Origin: Sulfuriferula plumbiphila
GTDB lineage: Bacteria > Pseudomonadota > Gammaproteobacteria > Burkholderiales > Sulfuriferulaceae
Length of the DNA: 64,000 nt
Reading direction: 5' to 3'
Assembly (NCBI RefSeq): GCF_009938015.1
Contig: NZ_AP021884.1
Span: 1,165,501-1,229,500, forward strand
Shown: positions 25,020 to 33,649 of the stretch, one piece after another
Layout: the number at the start of each line of letters is the position of its first letter
Position numbering within the stretch: position 1 is the first letter of the stretch
The notes under the pieces: model-generated
Databases searched by the model: none
What the model was told of the DNA's origin: nothing
The model's input: the letters and a program-made list of their open reading frames with translations, nothing else
Translations under genes and position numbers: made by a program

Positions 25020-25760
25020 ATGGACCGCCTGATCTACACCGCCATGACCGGCGCGAAGCACATTCTGGAACAGCAGGCCACGACTGCGCACAATCTGGCC
25101 AATGCCACCACGACCGGTTTTCGTGCCCAACTGGATTCGTTCCGGGCGGTGCCGGTTATCAGCGATGGGTTGCCGACGCGTGCGTTTGTGGTGGACTCAA
25201 CGGTGGGCAGCGATTTCACTCCCGGCGCAATCCAGCAAACCGGGCGCGATCTCGACGTGGCGGTGCAGGGCCAGGGCTGGATTGCCGTCGAGCCGGAAGG
25301 TGGCGCAGAAGCCTACACGCGCAACGGCAGCCTGAAGCTCAGCGAAAATGGCGTATTGCAGACACAGAACGGACTGAATGTGCTGGGAGAGGGCGGCCCC
25401 ATCAGCATTCCGCCGGATGTGACGATCGCAATCGCCAAAGATGGCACCGTGTCGGCTATCCCGAAAACCGGCTCGCCTGCTGCGGTGAGCGTATTGGGGC
25501 GTATCAAGCTGGTCAATCCGCCGGAAGCCTCTCTGGTACGCGGCGATGACGGTTACTTCCGTACCCGGGACGGCAGCCCGGCCGCCGCGGATCCGAATGT
25601 GACCCTGGTGGCTGGTGCGCTGGAAGGCAGTAACGTCAGCGTGGTTGAGGCGATGGTCAACATGATCAGCCTGGGCCGCCAGTTTGAAATGCAGATGAAA
25701 TTGTTGCAGAACGCCGAGAATAACGCCAATAAAGCGAGTCAGCTTCTCAGTTTGAGCTAG
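25020..25760 (+). CDS. flgF: Flagellar proximal rod protein FlgF
   Basis: The 246-residue protein has the rod/hook N-terminal motif (HNLANATTTGFRAQLDSFRA), the central VQGQGWIAVEPEGG segment and a C-terminal VSVVEAMVNMISLGRQFEMQ. FlgF forms the rod with FlgB, FlgC and FliE. AGGAG precedes the ATG. It is unusual in being flanked by long inverted repeats on both sides (24863-24993 and 25836-26010), which separates it from flgE and flgG. Confidence 0.96.
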   Translation: MDRLIYTAMTGAKHILEQQATTAHNLANATTTGFRAQLDSFRAVPVISDGLPTRAFVVDSTVGSDFTPGAIQQTGRDLDVAVQGQGWIAVEPEGGAEAYTRNGSLKLSENGVLQTQNGLNVLGEGGPISIPPDVTIAIAKDGTVSAIPKTGSPAAVSVLGRIKLVNPPEASLVRGDDGYFRTRDGSPAAADPNVTLVAGALEGSNVSVVEAMVNMISLGRQFEMQMKLLQNAENNANKASQLLSLS

Positions 25761-25835
25761 TGCTGCACGGCGCAGAATGGTAATTGGCTGCCGGTGGGCA
25801 GGGCTGGTTCCGGGCATCGGCGATAAACCTGACAA

Positions 25836-26010
25836 CGGAGCACGGGGAAATGGGGTGCGCAGGGATGGGCGACTCGTCGCGCTGCCCGCAAAGCCAGGGA
25901 ACTGGAAACTCCCTCGTCCGCCAGATGATCTGAGAAAGCCATTCAACACCATGATTTTAATATTTATTCCCCGTGCTCTCTGTGCCCTTCGTGGCTAACT
26001 GCTGTTTTGG
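25836..26010. repeat. Intergenic repeat copy E
   Basis: GAGCACGGGGAA (25839-25850) pairs with TTCCCCGTGCTC (25967-25978). The right end continues CTGTGCCCTTCGTGGCTAAC then TGCTGTTTT, as in copies B, F and H. The enclosed sequence (about 115 bp) is not shared with the other copies. It lies in the flgF-flgG gap. Confidence 0.78.
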
Positions 26011-26034
26011 ATGAAATGTTTTTGGGAGAAAAAA

Positions 26035-26817
26035 ATGATCCGTTCACTTTGGATAGCCAAGACCGGTCTGGATGCACAGCAGACACAAATGGATGTAATC
26101 GCCAACAACCTGGCCAACGTCAGTACCAGCGGCTTCAAGCGCTCGCGCGCGGTATTTGAAGACCTGCTCTACCAGACCATGCGTCAGCCCGGTGCGCAGT
26201 CGTCCCAGCAAACCCAGCTGCCATCCGGTTTGCAGCTTGGCACCGGCGTGCGCCCGGTCGCCACCGAACGCATCTTCACCCAGGGGAACCTGCAGCAGAC
26301 CGGCAACGATAAGGATGTCGCGATCCAGGGTGCCGGGTTTTTCCAGGTGCTGCTGCCGGATGGCACGACGGCCTATACCCGCGACGGTTCATTCCAGAGT
26401 GACAACCAGGGGCAACTGGTGACTTCCAGCGGTTATGTCATACAGCCTGCCATCACCATCCCGGCCAATGCGCAGAGCATTACCATCGGCCGTGATGGCA
26501 CGGTATCGGTGACCCAGGCCGGAAGCGTGGCACCGGTGCAGGTGGGCGCGCTGCAACTGGCCACGTTCATCAATCCGGCCGGACTGGAAGCCAAAGGCGA
26601 AAATCTTTATGTCGAAACCGCCGCCTCGGGCACAGCCAATACCAATACCCCGGGTAGCAACGGCGCTGGCCTGCTAAACCAGGGCTATGTGGAAACCTCG
26701 AACGTGAACGTGGCCGAGGAGCTGGTCAACATGATCCAGACCCAGCGTGCCTACGAGATTAACAGCAAGGCCATCACCACCTCTGACCAGATGTTGCAGA
26801 AACTGACCCAGCTTTGA
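26035..26817 (+). CDS. flgG: Flagellar distal rod protein FlgG
   Basis: The 260-residue protein starts [20 protein letters not shown] and has [20 protein letters not shown], the central [14 protein letters not shown] and the C-terminal [20 protein letters not shown]. These match FlgG at its usual length. It forms the distal rod. The ATG at 26035 was chosen for the family start and a GGGAG upstream. Repeats lie on both sides of the gene. Confidence 0.97.
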   Translation: MIRSLWIAKTGLDAQQTQMDVIANNLANVSTSGFKRSRAVFEDLLYQTMRQPGAQSSQQTQLPSGLQLGTGVRPVATERIFTQGNLQQTGNDKDVAIQGAGFFQVLLPDGTTAYTRDGSFQSDNQGQLVTSSGYVIQPAITIPANAQSITIGRDGTVSVTQAGSVAPVQVGALQLATFINPAGLEAKGENLYVETAASGTANTNTPGSNGAGLLNQGYVETSNVNVAEELVNMIQTQRAYEINSKAITTSDQMLQKLTQL

Positions 26818-26854
26818 GTGTTTCCTTCACCGGTTTGATTGGCGAATCTGAAAA

Positions 26855-27010
26855 CAGTATCTGAACCACGGGGAACACGGGGTGCATGGAGAAAACCAGG
26901 AGTTTCGGAATTCGGGTCCTCTCACCCACTGGACGACATGGTGTGGCGACGCAATATATGCATATATGGATCCCCTATGTCCCCGTGGTTAAGTGCTTTT
27001 TAAAGATTCA
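26855..27010. repeat. Intergenic repeat copy F (core type 2)
   Basis: The left arm contains AACCACGGGGAACACGGGG (from 26864) and the right arm TCCCCGTGGTTAAGTGCTTT (from 26980). The interior has GTTTCGGAATTC and GACGACATGG...GCAATATATG, and close versions of these recur in copy J (58393-58535), so F and J form one subtype. It lies between flgG and flgH. Confidence 0.82.
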
Positions 27011-27027
27011 ATATTAACGGAGCAGAA

Positions 27028-27696
27028 ATGAATAATCGTGCCGCTGCCGTGATGGTTTTCTCGATTTTGGAACTCGCCGGCTGCGCCGTGGTACCCGATA
27101 CCATTGTGCGGCAGCCGACCAGCATCAAGCCACCGCAGGCCGCACCGGCTGCGCCAGCCAATGGCGGGATTTTTCAGGCAACGGCGTATCGCCCGTTGTT
27201 CGAAGACCGCCGTGCGCGCCTGGTGGGTGACGTGCTTACCATTGCCATCAACGAGAAAACCAATGCCGGCAAGCAGGCCGGGAGTTCCGGCAGCAAGACC
27301 GGCAGTGTGGCGGCCAGTATCCCGACCGTGCTGGGCCTGCCACTTAAAATGTTGCAGGGTACGTCGGTGTCGGCGCAATCCGCGAACAAATACGAGGATA
27401 AGGGCGCAGAAAATTCCAGCAATATTTTCACCGGCACGATCACGGTAACGGTTGCCGAGGTGCTCCCGAACGGCAATCTGGTGGTCAGCGGCGAAAAGCA
27501 GGTGGCGCTGGACAAAGGCGTCGAATACATCCGTTTTTCCGGCGTGGTGAACCCGGACACGATTGCCACGGGCAATGTGGTGTCTTCCACCCAGGTTGCC
27601 GACGCGCGGGTCGAATACCGTACCAACAGCCGCATTGATGCTGCGCAAGTGATGACCTTGATGACGCGGTTTTTCCTGAGCGTGCTGCCGCTATGA
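27028..27696 (+). CDS. flgH: Flagellar L-ring lipoprotein FlgH
   Basis: The 222-residue protein has a short signal sequence with lipobox L-A-G-C ending at C19, then the FlgH body with RARLVGDVLTIAINEKTNA, GNLVVSGEKQVALDKGVEYI and VVNPDTIATGNVV. It forms the L-ring in the outer membrane. The stop overlaps an in-frame ATG of flgI, giving tight coupling. GGAG precedes the start. Confidence 0.96.
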   Translation: MNNRAAAVMVFSILELAGCAVVPDTIVRQPTSIKPPQAAPAAPANGGIFQATAYRPLFEDRRARLVGDVLTIAINEKTNAGKQAGSSGSKTGSVAASIPTVLGLPLKMLQGTSVSAQSANKYEDKGAENSSNIFTGTITVTVAEVLPNGNLVVSGEKQVALDKGVEYIRFSGVVNPDTIATGNVVSSTQVADARVEYRTNSRIDAAQVMTLMTRFFLSVLPL

Positions 27697-27713
27697 GGAT
27701 CAGGAGTCTGGGC

Positions 27714-28826
27714 ATGTCAAAATCGAGCAGGATTTTAGCGGTGCTGTTTGCGCTGCTGGGCATGCTGGTCTCTGGCGTGCCGCATGCCGAGCGCCTCAAG
27801 GATCTCGCCAGCATTCAGGGCGTCAGGCAGAACCAGCTGATCGGCTATGGTCTGGTGGTGGGCCTTGACGGCAGCGGCGACCAGACTACGCAAACCCCCT
27901 TTACCGTACAAAGCGTGGCCAGCATGCTGCAGCAAATGGGCGTGAACCTGCCGCCCGGAACCACGTTGCAGCTCAAGAATGTGGCGGCGGTGATGGTGAC
28001 GGCATCGCTGCCGGCTTTCGCGCAGCCCGGGCAGACACTTGATGTCACGGTATCCTCGATGGGCAATGCCAAGAGCCTGCGCGGCGGAACCCTGCTGATG
28101 ACGCCGCTGAAAGGGGCCGATAACCAGATCTACGCCATGGCCCAGGGCAACTTGCTGGTGGGCGGTGTGGGCGCTTCTGCCAGCGGCAGTAAGGTACAGG
28201 TCAATCATCTTAGTGTGGGTCTCATCTCAGCCGGTGCAACCGTTGAGCGGGCGGTACCCAGCTCGCTGAGCCAGGGTAATGTCGTTCGGCTGGAACTCAA
28301 CGACACCGATTTTTCCACTGCCAGCCGCGTGGTAAATGCGGTCAACCAGCATTTCGGCAAGAATACTGCGGCAGCGCTTGATGGCCGTGTGATCCAGGTG
28401 CAGGCGCCGACCAGCAGCGATGAACGGGTTGCGTTCCTGGGTGCGCTGGAAAGCCTCAATGTGACGCCCGCGCAGACCGCCGCCAAAGTGATTCTCAACG
28501 CACGTACCGGGTCCGTGGTAATGAATCAGGCGGTCACGCTGGATAGCTGTGCGGTTTCCCACGGCAACCTCTCCGTGATGATCGACACTGAGCCTGTCAT
28601 CAGTCAGCCTGCGCCGTTTTCCAAGGGCCAGACGGTGGTGACACAGCGTTCCCAGATCGAGATCAAGAAGGCGCCGGGCAAGGTATTGATGCTAAAAGGC
28701 GGCGCTTCATTGGCCGATGTGGTCAGGGCGCTCAACGCCATCGGTGCCACGCCTCAGGATTTGCTGGCCATTTTGCAGGCGATGAAGGCGGCAGGTTCGT
28801 TGCACGCCGAACTCGAAATTATTTGA
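27714..28826 (+). CDS. flgI: Flagellar P-ring protein FlgI
   Basis: The 370-residue protein has a signal peptide ending near PHA and the FlgI core ERLKDLASIQGVRQNQLIGY and GLVVGLDGSGDQT, with IEIKKAPGKVLMLKGGASLA near the C-terminus. It forms the periplasmic P-ring with FlgA's help. ATG 27714 has AGGAG at 7-bp spacing; an alternative ATG at 27693 overlaps flgH by 4 bp and would add seven residues. Confidence 0.96.
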   Translation: MSKSSRILAVLFALLGMLVSGVPHAERLKDLASIQGVRQNQLIGYGLVVGLDGSGDQTTQTPFTVQSVASMLQQMGVNLPPGTTLQLKNVAAVMVTASLPAFAQPGQTLDVTVSSMGNAKSLRGGTLLMTPLKGADNQIYAMAQGNLLVGGVGASASGSKVQVNHLSVGLISAGATVERAVPSSLSQGNVVRLELNDTDFSTASRVVNAVNQHFGKNTAAALDGRVIQVQAPTSSDERVAFLGALESLNVTPAQTAAKVILNARTGSVVMNQAVTLDSCAVSHGNLSVMIDTEPVISQPAPFSKGQTVVTQRSQIEIKKAPGKVLMLKGGASLADVVRALNAIGATPQDLLAILQAMKAAGSLHAELEII

Positions 28827-28838
28827 GGATCGCCCACC

Positions 28839-29699
28839 ATGATCAATCCGTCTGAGCTTTCCGCAAAACTTGCTCTCGACACCCAGAGTGTGGAGGCGTT
28901 ACGCCAGTCGGCCAGGCAGAATTCGCCCGAGGGATTGAAGACCGTCGCCAGGCAGTTCGAAGCCTTGTTCATGAACATGATGCTCAAGAGCATGCGCGAG
29001 GCCAGCCCGCAGGACGGGGCGTTCGACAACGAACAAAGCCGGATGTACACCTCGATGCTGGATCAGCAGTTAAGCCAGAATCTCGCCGCGCGTGGGGTGG
29101 GGCTGGCAGACGTATTGATACGGCAGCTCTCCAGCAGCGTGACCGCTCCCGCGCCGGGAAAGCAGGCTGGACCGGCAATACCGGCGCTTATCCCTCCCGC
29201 CCCAGGCACCGGCGCCGGCAAGACCGATGCATTGCAACCGGCGCATGTGCAGGCGTTCCAGACACGTCTCGGGCCGCATGCAGAAGAAGCCAGCCGCACT
29301 ACCGGCATTCCGGCCAAATTCATGCTCGGTCAGGCCGCACTGGAAAGCGGCTGGGGGCGGCGCGAGATTGTCGCGGCGGATGGCACGCCCAGCCACAACC
29401 TGTTCGGTATCAAGGCTGGCGGTGGCTGGGATGGCAAGGTGGTGGAGCACATCACCACCGAATACGTGCACGGTGTGGCGCAGAAAAAAGTGCAGAAATT
29501 CCGTGCCTATGACAACTACGCCGATGCCTTCCGCGATTACGCCCATCTGTTGCGCAGTAACCCGCGCTACCAACAGGTGCTGGCCAATGCGCAGGATGTA
29601 ACGGGATTCGCCCAGGGGCTGCAGCGTGCCGGCTATGCAACTGACCCGCACTACGCGGACAAACTGACGCGCATCATCACGCAGTCGCTGTCTGCCTAA
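28839..29699 (+). CDS. flgJ: Rod cap / peptidoglycan hydrolase FlgJ
   Basis: The 286-residue protein has two parts: an N-terminal rod-capping domain (RQFEALFMNMMLKSMREASP, QLSQNLAARGVGLAD) and a C-terminal glucosaminidase domain with FMLGQAALESGWGRREIV and SHNLFGIKAGGGW. The E in ALESGWG is the likely catalytic acid. It caps the growing rod and opens the cell wall. It ends the flgBCDEFGHIJ run; flgK then has its own late promoter. Confidence 0.96.
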   Translation: MINPSELSAKLALDTQSVEALRQSARQNSPEGLKTVARQFEALFMNMMLKSMREASPQDGAFDNEQSRMYTSMLDQQLSQNLAARGVGLADVLIRQLSSSVTAPAPGKQAGPAIPALIPPAPGTGAGKTDALQPAHVQAFQTRLGPHAEEASRTTGIPAKFMLGQAALESGWGRREIVAADGTPSHNLFGIKAGGGWDGKVVEHITTEYVHGVAQKKVQKFRAYDNYADAFRDYAHLLRSNPRYQQVLANAQDVTGFAQGLQRAGYATDPHYADKLTRIITQSLSA

Positions 29700-29722
29700 G
29701 CAGCTGCGCTGCGGGCTGTCGT

Positions 29723-29749
29723 TAAAGTTTTGCGGCAGCATGCCGAAAA
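29723..29749 (+). promoter_or_regulatory. Sigma-28 promoter of flgKL
   Basis: TAAAGTTT (29723-29730), an 11-bp spacer and GCCGAAAA (29742-29749) match the FliA consensus at 15 of 16 positions. It lies 29 bp before flgK, so hook-filament junction genes can be expressed late, independent of flgB-J. Confidence 0.9.
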
Positions 29750-29778
29750 CCCACTCATACCAGTAGATCAAACACACC

Positions 29779-31680
29779 ATGGCTTCCAATATCCTCAGTA
29801 TCGGTCAAAGTGCACTCGCCGCAGCCCAGGCAGGGATCAGCACAACCGGAAATAACATCGCGAACGCGGCAACGCCGGGCTATAGCCGCCAGGTGGTCGT
29901 GCAGAGTGCCGCCCTCCCGCAAAATTTCGGCTATGGTTTTCTCGGTCAGGGCACTCAAATTGACACGGTCAAACGCATCTACAGCGATTTTCAGGCCACC
30001 CAGATACGCGCCACGCAGTCGGCAAAAAGCGGCCTGAACAGCTACTATGCGCAAATTCAGCAAGTCGACAACATGCTGGCCGACCCGTCCGCCGGGCTGT
30101 CGCCGGCGTTACAGGATTTTTTCAAGGGAGTGCAGGACCTGGCCGCAAATCCTGCTTCCGTGCCCTCGCGCCAGGCCGCGCTGTCTTCAGGCCAGTCGCT
30201 TGCCACACGCTTTCAGGGTCTGAACGACCAGCTCAATGAGATGAACCAGGGCGTGAACAGCCAGATCGCATCGAGCGTCGACGTCATCAATACCTATGCG
30301 CAGAAAATCGCGCAGCTGAATGATTCGATCACCCAGGCGCAAGGTGCCGCCAACGGCCAGCCACCGAACGATTTGCTCGACCAGCGCGACCAGCTGATGA
30401 TGGATTTGAGCAAGGAAATCAAAACCACGGTGGTCAAGCAGGACGATGGCAAATATAACGTCTTTATCGGCAGCGGCCAGCCGCTGGTAATCGGCAATCA
30501 GACATTCGCGCTCAAGACGGCGCTTTCGCCGACCGATCCAGGCCGTACCGAGGTGGCTTATGCGACTAACGGCAATACCATCATCATGGGTGAAAGCAGT
30601 CTGACCGGCGGCAAGCTGGGTGGACTTGTCGATTTTCGCAGCCAGTCTCTTGATCCCGCGCAGAATGCGCTGGGACGGGTTGCGATCGGCCTGGCCAGCA
30701 CTTTCAACGCACAGCACCAACTGGGGCAGGACCTCAACGGCAAGCTGGGTGGAAATTTCTTTACCGTGGCGACCCCGCGGGTGAGTGCCAGCAGCGCCAA
30801 TACCGGAACCGGAACGCTCACTGCCAGTATCAGTAATGCGAGTGCGTTGACTGCCAGCGATTATCGGCTGAATTTCGATGGTACCAGTTACAAGCTCACG
30901 CGCGCTACGGATGGTGCTGTCACCACGTTTAGCACCTTGCCGCAAACTATCGATGGCGTGAACCTGAATCTTGCCGGCACACCGGCGGCGGGAGACAGTT
31001 TTCTGATCCGTCCCACGGTGGATGGTGCCAAGGCGTTCAGCGTGGCCATTAGCGACACGTCCCTGATTGCTGCTGCGGCACCGATTCGTTCTGCGGCCGC
31101 CTCGACTAATACGGGTGGGGGGAATATCAGCGCCGGCAGCGTGAACGCTCCGCCGCCCCCTAATGCCAATTTACAACAGCCTGTCACGATTACCTTTACG
31201 TCCGCGACGACATTCGATGTGAGCGGAACGGGAACGGGAAACCCGACGGGCGTTACCTATACGCCTGGTGCAAACATTACTTATAACGGCTGGAGTGTCC
31301 AAATCACCGGCGCGCCTGCCAGCGGTGATAAATTTACCATCAGCTCTAACACCGGCGGCGTAGGCGACAACCGCAATGCGCTCCTGCTGGGCGCATTGCA
31401 AACCAGCAATACCATGGCTGGCGGTACCACGACCTACCAGGGCGCCTATTCGCAACTGGTCAGCAGCGTGGGCAACAAAACCAACGAACTCAATGTATCG
31501 AGTACCGCAACGGGTAATTTATTGACGGGCCTGGTACAGGTTCAGCAGTCAGAATCCGGGGTCAATCTCGACGAAGAGGCGACCAACCTGCTGCGTTACC
31601 AGCAGGCCTACCAGGCCGCCGGTAAAGTCATGCAGATAGCCAGCCAACTGTTCAATACCCTGCTCACATTGGGTAATTAA
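29779..31680 (+). CDS. flgK: Hook-filament junction protein FlgK (HAP1)
   Basis: The 633-residue protein starts with LSIGQSALAAAQAGISTTGN and NIANAATPGYSRQ and ends with a D0 helix LLRYQQAYQAAGKVMQIASQ. The body carries SLDPAQNALGRVAIGLASTF. FlgK is the first junction protein between hook and filament, exported with FlgN. It is longer than the enterobacterial protein (about 550) because of an expanded central surface domain. Confidence 0.96.
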   Translation: MASNILSIGQSALAAAQAGISTTGNNIANAATPGYSRQVVVQSAALPQNFGYGFLGQGTQIDTVKRIYSDFQATQIRATQSAKSGLNSYYAQIQQVDNMLADPSAGLSPALQDFFKGVQDLAANPASVPSRQAALSSGQSLATRFQGLNDQLNEMNQGVNSQIASSVDVINTYAQKIAQLNDSITQAQGAANGQPPNDLLDQRDQLMMDLSKEIKTTVVKQDDGKYNVFIGSGQPLVIGNQTFALKTALSPTDPGRTEVAYATNGNTIIMGESSLTGGKLGGLVDFRSQSLDPAQNALGRVAIGLASTFNAQHQLGQDLNGKLGGNFFTVATPRVSASSANTGTGTLTASISNASALTASDYRLNFDGTSYKLTRATDGAVTTFSTLPQTIDGVNLNLAGTPAAGDSFLIRPTVDGAKAFSVAISDTSLIAAAAPIRSAAASTNTGGGNISAGSVNAPPPPNANLQQPVTITFTSATTFDVSGTGTGNPTGVTYTPGANITYNGWSVQITGAPASGDKFTISSNTGGVGDNRNALLLGALQTSNTMAGGTTTYQGAYSQLVSSVGNKTNELNVSSTATGNLLTGLVQVQQSESGVNLDEEATNLLRYQQAYQAAGKVMQIASQLFNTLLTLGN

Positions 31681-31694
31681 GAGGTCCACCAATC

Positions 31695-32618
31695 ATGCGT
31701 ATCAGCACCAGCACCATTTATCAACAAGGCGCGGCCAGAATCAGCGACCTGCAATCCAGCCTGGTGAAGACGCAACAACAGCTGTCCACCGGGCGCCGCA
31801 TATTGACGCCTGCGGATGATCCGGTCGCCGCGGCACGCGCGCTTGATGTCACCCAGTCGCAGTCGGTCAATGCCCAGTACGCCACCAACCGTCAGACTGC
31901 GGTAAGTTCGCTCACTGCGGTTGAGGGCAGTTTAACCAGTGTCACTTCACTGCTGCAGGATGTGAGAACGCTGGTTATCAGTGCCGGAAATGGCGCCTTG
32001 TCCGATGCTGACCGGGGCTATATTGCTGCTAGCATTCGTGGCCGTTTCGATGACCTGCTGGCACTTGCCAATGCCAGCGATGGCGCTGGCAATTATTTGT
32101 TTTCGGGCTATCAGACGGCAGCACCGCCTTTTAATAAAACTTCAGTCACGACTGGTGGGGTCACAGTGACGGGCGCCCAATATGTGGGGGACCAGGGGCA
32201 GCGCATGTTGCAGGTTGATAGCTCGCGCCAGCTCGCGATCAGTGCCTCCGGGCAGGCGATTTTTCAGCCTGCCGGCAAGGACATTTTCAAAACGCTGAAT
32301 GATCTGGCCACGTTATTGGAAACCCCGGGCACGACCAATTTGGCCAGCGGTTTGTCTACGGCGAATGGCGATATTACCCAGGCATTGGACAATGTGCTGA
32401 AAGTGCGCGCTTCCGTCGGCTCGCGCCTCAAAGAGCTGGACTCCCTGGACAGTGCCGGCTCAAGCCGGGACATACAGTATAGCCAGACACTGTCTTGGCT
32501 TCAGGACGTCGATTATGCCAAGGCCATCAGCCAGCTTTCGCAGCAGCAAACCACGCTGCAGGCGGCGCAGCAGTCCTTTGTGAAAATCGCAGGTTTGTCG
32601 CTGTTCAATTATCTTTGA
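31695..32618 (+). CDS. flgL: Hook-filament junction protein FlgL (HAP3)
   Basis: The 307-residue protein is flagellin-like at its ends: MRISTSTIYQQGAARISDLQ with QQQLSTGRRILTPADDPVAA, and a C-terminal TLQAAQQSFVKIAGLSLFNY. FlgL joins FlgK to the filament. GAGG lies before the ATG. It is the last clearly flagellar-structure gene before the chemotaxis run. Confidence 0.95.
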   Translation: MRISTSTIYQQGAARISDLQSSLVKTQQQLSTGRRILTPADDPVAAARALDVTQSQSVNAQYATNRQTAVSSLTAVEGSLTSVTSLLQDVRTLVISAGNGALSDADRGYIAASIRGRFDDLLALANASDGAGNYLFSGYQTAAPPFNKTSVTTGGVTVTGAQYVGDQGQRMLQVDSSRQLAISASGQAIFQPAGKDIFKTLNDLATLLETPGTTNLASGLSTANGDITQALDNVLKVRASVGSRLKELDSLDSAGSSRDIQYSQTLSWLQDVDYAKAISQLSQQQTTLQAAQQSFVKIAGLSLFNYL

Positions 32619-32626
32619 GTTCGGCC

Positions 32627-33175
32627 ATGGATCCCACTGAAATGATGGGCTCACAGGTCAAGTGCCTGCTATCCGGTGTGTCGGATCACGGGGATCGGCA
32701 TTTGGCGGAAGTCGAAACGGATCTGGTGCAGATGAATATTCTGCTTGGCGAAGCAATTAAAAAGCTGGGTGCGAGTTTCATGGCGATTCATGGCGCGCTC
32801 TGTATCCAGCAGGAGACGGTGAACCTGCTGCTGTCCGGCAGAACCCCTGCGGCTGAATGTGCCACCAGGCTGGAGGCCATTCATGGCGAGATAGGCCAGC
32901 ACGTGAATGCTGCCGTTACCGGCCTGCAGTTCCAGGATATGACCAGCCAGTTGATTGGCAGGATGGTGACGCATCTGGCAGGGCTGCGCGATGTGTTCGG
33001 CGCGCTCGACACAGGAAGCTCAAACGTGTTGCCGGAAAGCGGTCACGAAGACATCGTCACCTTGTTGAACAGCATCAACCAGATGCTCGCGGAGCGAAGC
33101 GTTGCGCTCGAAGGCGCTGTGCGCAAGGCGGTTAGCCAGAGGCACATGGAAAGCGGAGACATCGAGCTGTTTTAA
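32627..33175 (+). CDS. Putative CheZ-like chemotaxis protein
   Basis: This 182-residue, mainly helical protein lies 8 bp after flgL and leads into cheY1. It contains LQFQDMTSQLIGRM (100-113), closely similar to the CheZ active-site helix FQDLTGQVI, with D104 and Q108 at the catalytic D-x-x-x-Q positions. It ends in GDIELF, a tail shared with CheD and the diguanylate cyclase of this cluster. CheZ also ends in a CheY-binding peptide. It may therefore be a second CheY-P phosphatase or a CheY-binding helper; this is inference, since overall similarity to CheZ is low. The true cheZ is at 43375. Confidence 0.7.
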   Translation: MDPTEMMGSQVKCLLSGVSDHGDRHLAEVETDLVQMNILLGEAIKKLGASFMAIHGALCIQQETVNLLLSGRTPAAECATRLEAIHGEIGQHVNAAVTGLQFQDMTSQLIGRMVTHLAGLRDVFGALDTGSSNVLPESGHEDIVTLLNSINQMLAERSVALEGAVRKAVSQRHMESGDIELF

Positions 33176-33198
33176 CCAACAGCAGGAAACAATACGAG

Positions 33199-33213
33199 CG
33201 GGCATCCAGCCCG
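33199..33213. repeat. Small hairpin before cheY1
   Basis: CGGGC (33199-33203) and GCCCG (33209-33213) form a 5-bp stem with a 5-nt loop about 25 bp before the cheY1 start. No function is clear. Confidence 0.3.
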
Positions 33214-33237
33214 GAAACGAGAACAGCAGGAGCAAAG

Positions 33238-33603
33238 ATGGCCAAGACGATACTTGCAGTAGATGACTCCGGTTCACTGCGCCAGATGGTGGCGTTCAGC
33301 CTGAAGGCGGCTGGCTACGAGGTGATTGAGGCGGTGGATGGACAGGATGGCCTGGACAAGGCGAAGAAACAGACCGTTGATCTGGTGCTGACGGATCAGA
33401 ACATGCCGCGCATGGACGGCCTGAGCCTGATCAAGGCGCTGCGTGGAATGACGAGTTACCAGCGCGTGCCGATTCTGATGTTGACCACTGAATCCGGCGA
33501 CGATATGAAAGCACAGGGCAAAGCTGCGGGCGCCAATGGATGGCTGGTCAAGCCATTCGATCCGCAGCGCCTGACCGAGGTTGTGAAAAAAGTAATCGGC
33601 TGA
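33238..33603 (+). CDS. cheY: CheY-type single-domain response regulator (first copy)
   Basis: The 121-residue protein is a lone receiver domain with acidic pocket D9-D10, phospho-acceptor D53 in LTDQNMPRMDG, switch T in LMLTTES and the conserved K in WLVKPF. It differs clearly from CheY2 (42975-43373) and resembles the CheY paralogues encoded next to cheA in many beta- and gammaproteobacteria. Whether it binds FliM or acts as a phosphate sink is not decidable here. It starts the cheY1-cheA-cheW run. Confidence 0.93.
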   Translation: MAKTILAVDDSGSLRQMVAFSLKAAGYEVIEAVDGQDGLDKAKKQTVDLVLTDQNMPRMDGLSLIKALRGMTSYQRVPILMLTTESGDDMKAQGKAAGANGWLVKPFDPQRLTEVVKKVIG

Positions 33604-33649
33604 TGGAACCACAAGAAATCATGCAGTACGTAAATGACGGAGTCCGGCA

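Noticed and set aside
29070-29789. Minus-strand frame over flgJ reaching into the flgK promoter
   Set aside because: It is antisense to flgJ and has no RBS or known motif.
33155-33172. GDIELF tail as a degradation tag
   Set aside because: It does not resemble the small hydrophobic SsrA-type ending (LAA) and ends in phenylalanine like CheZ and MCP docking tails.
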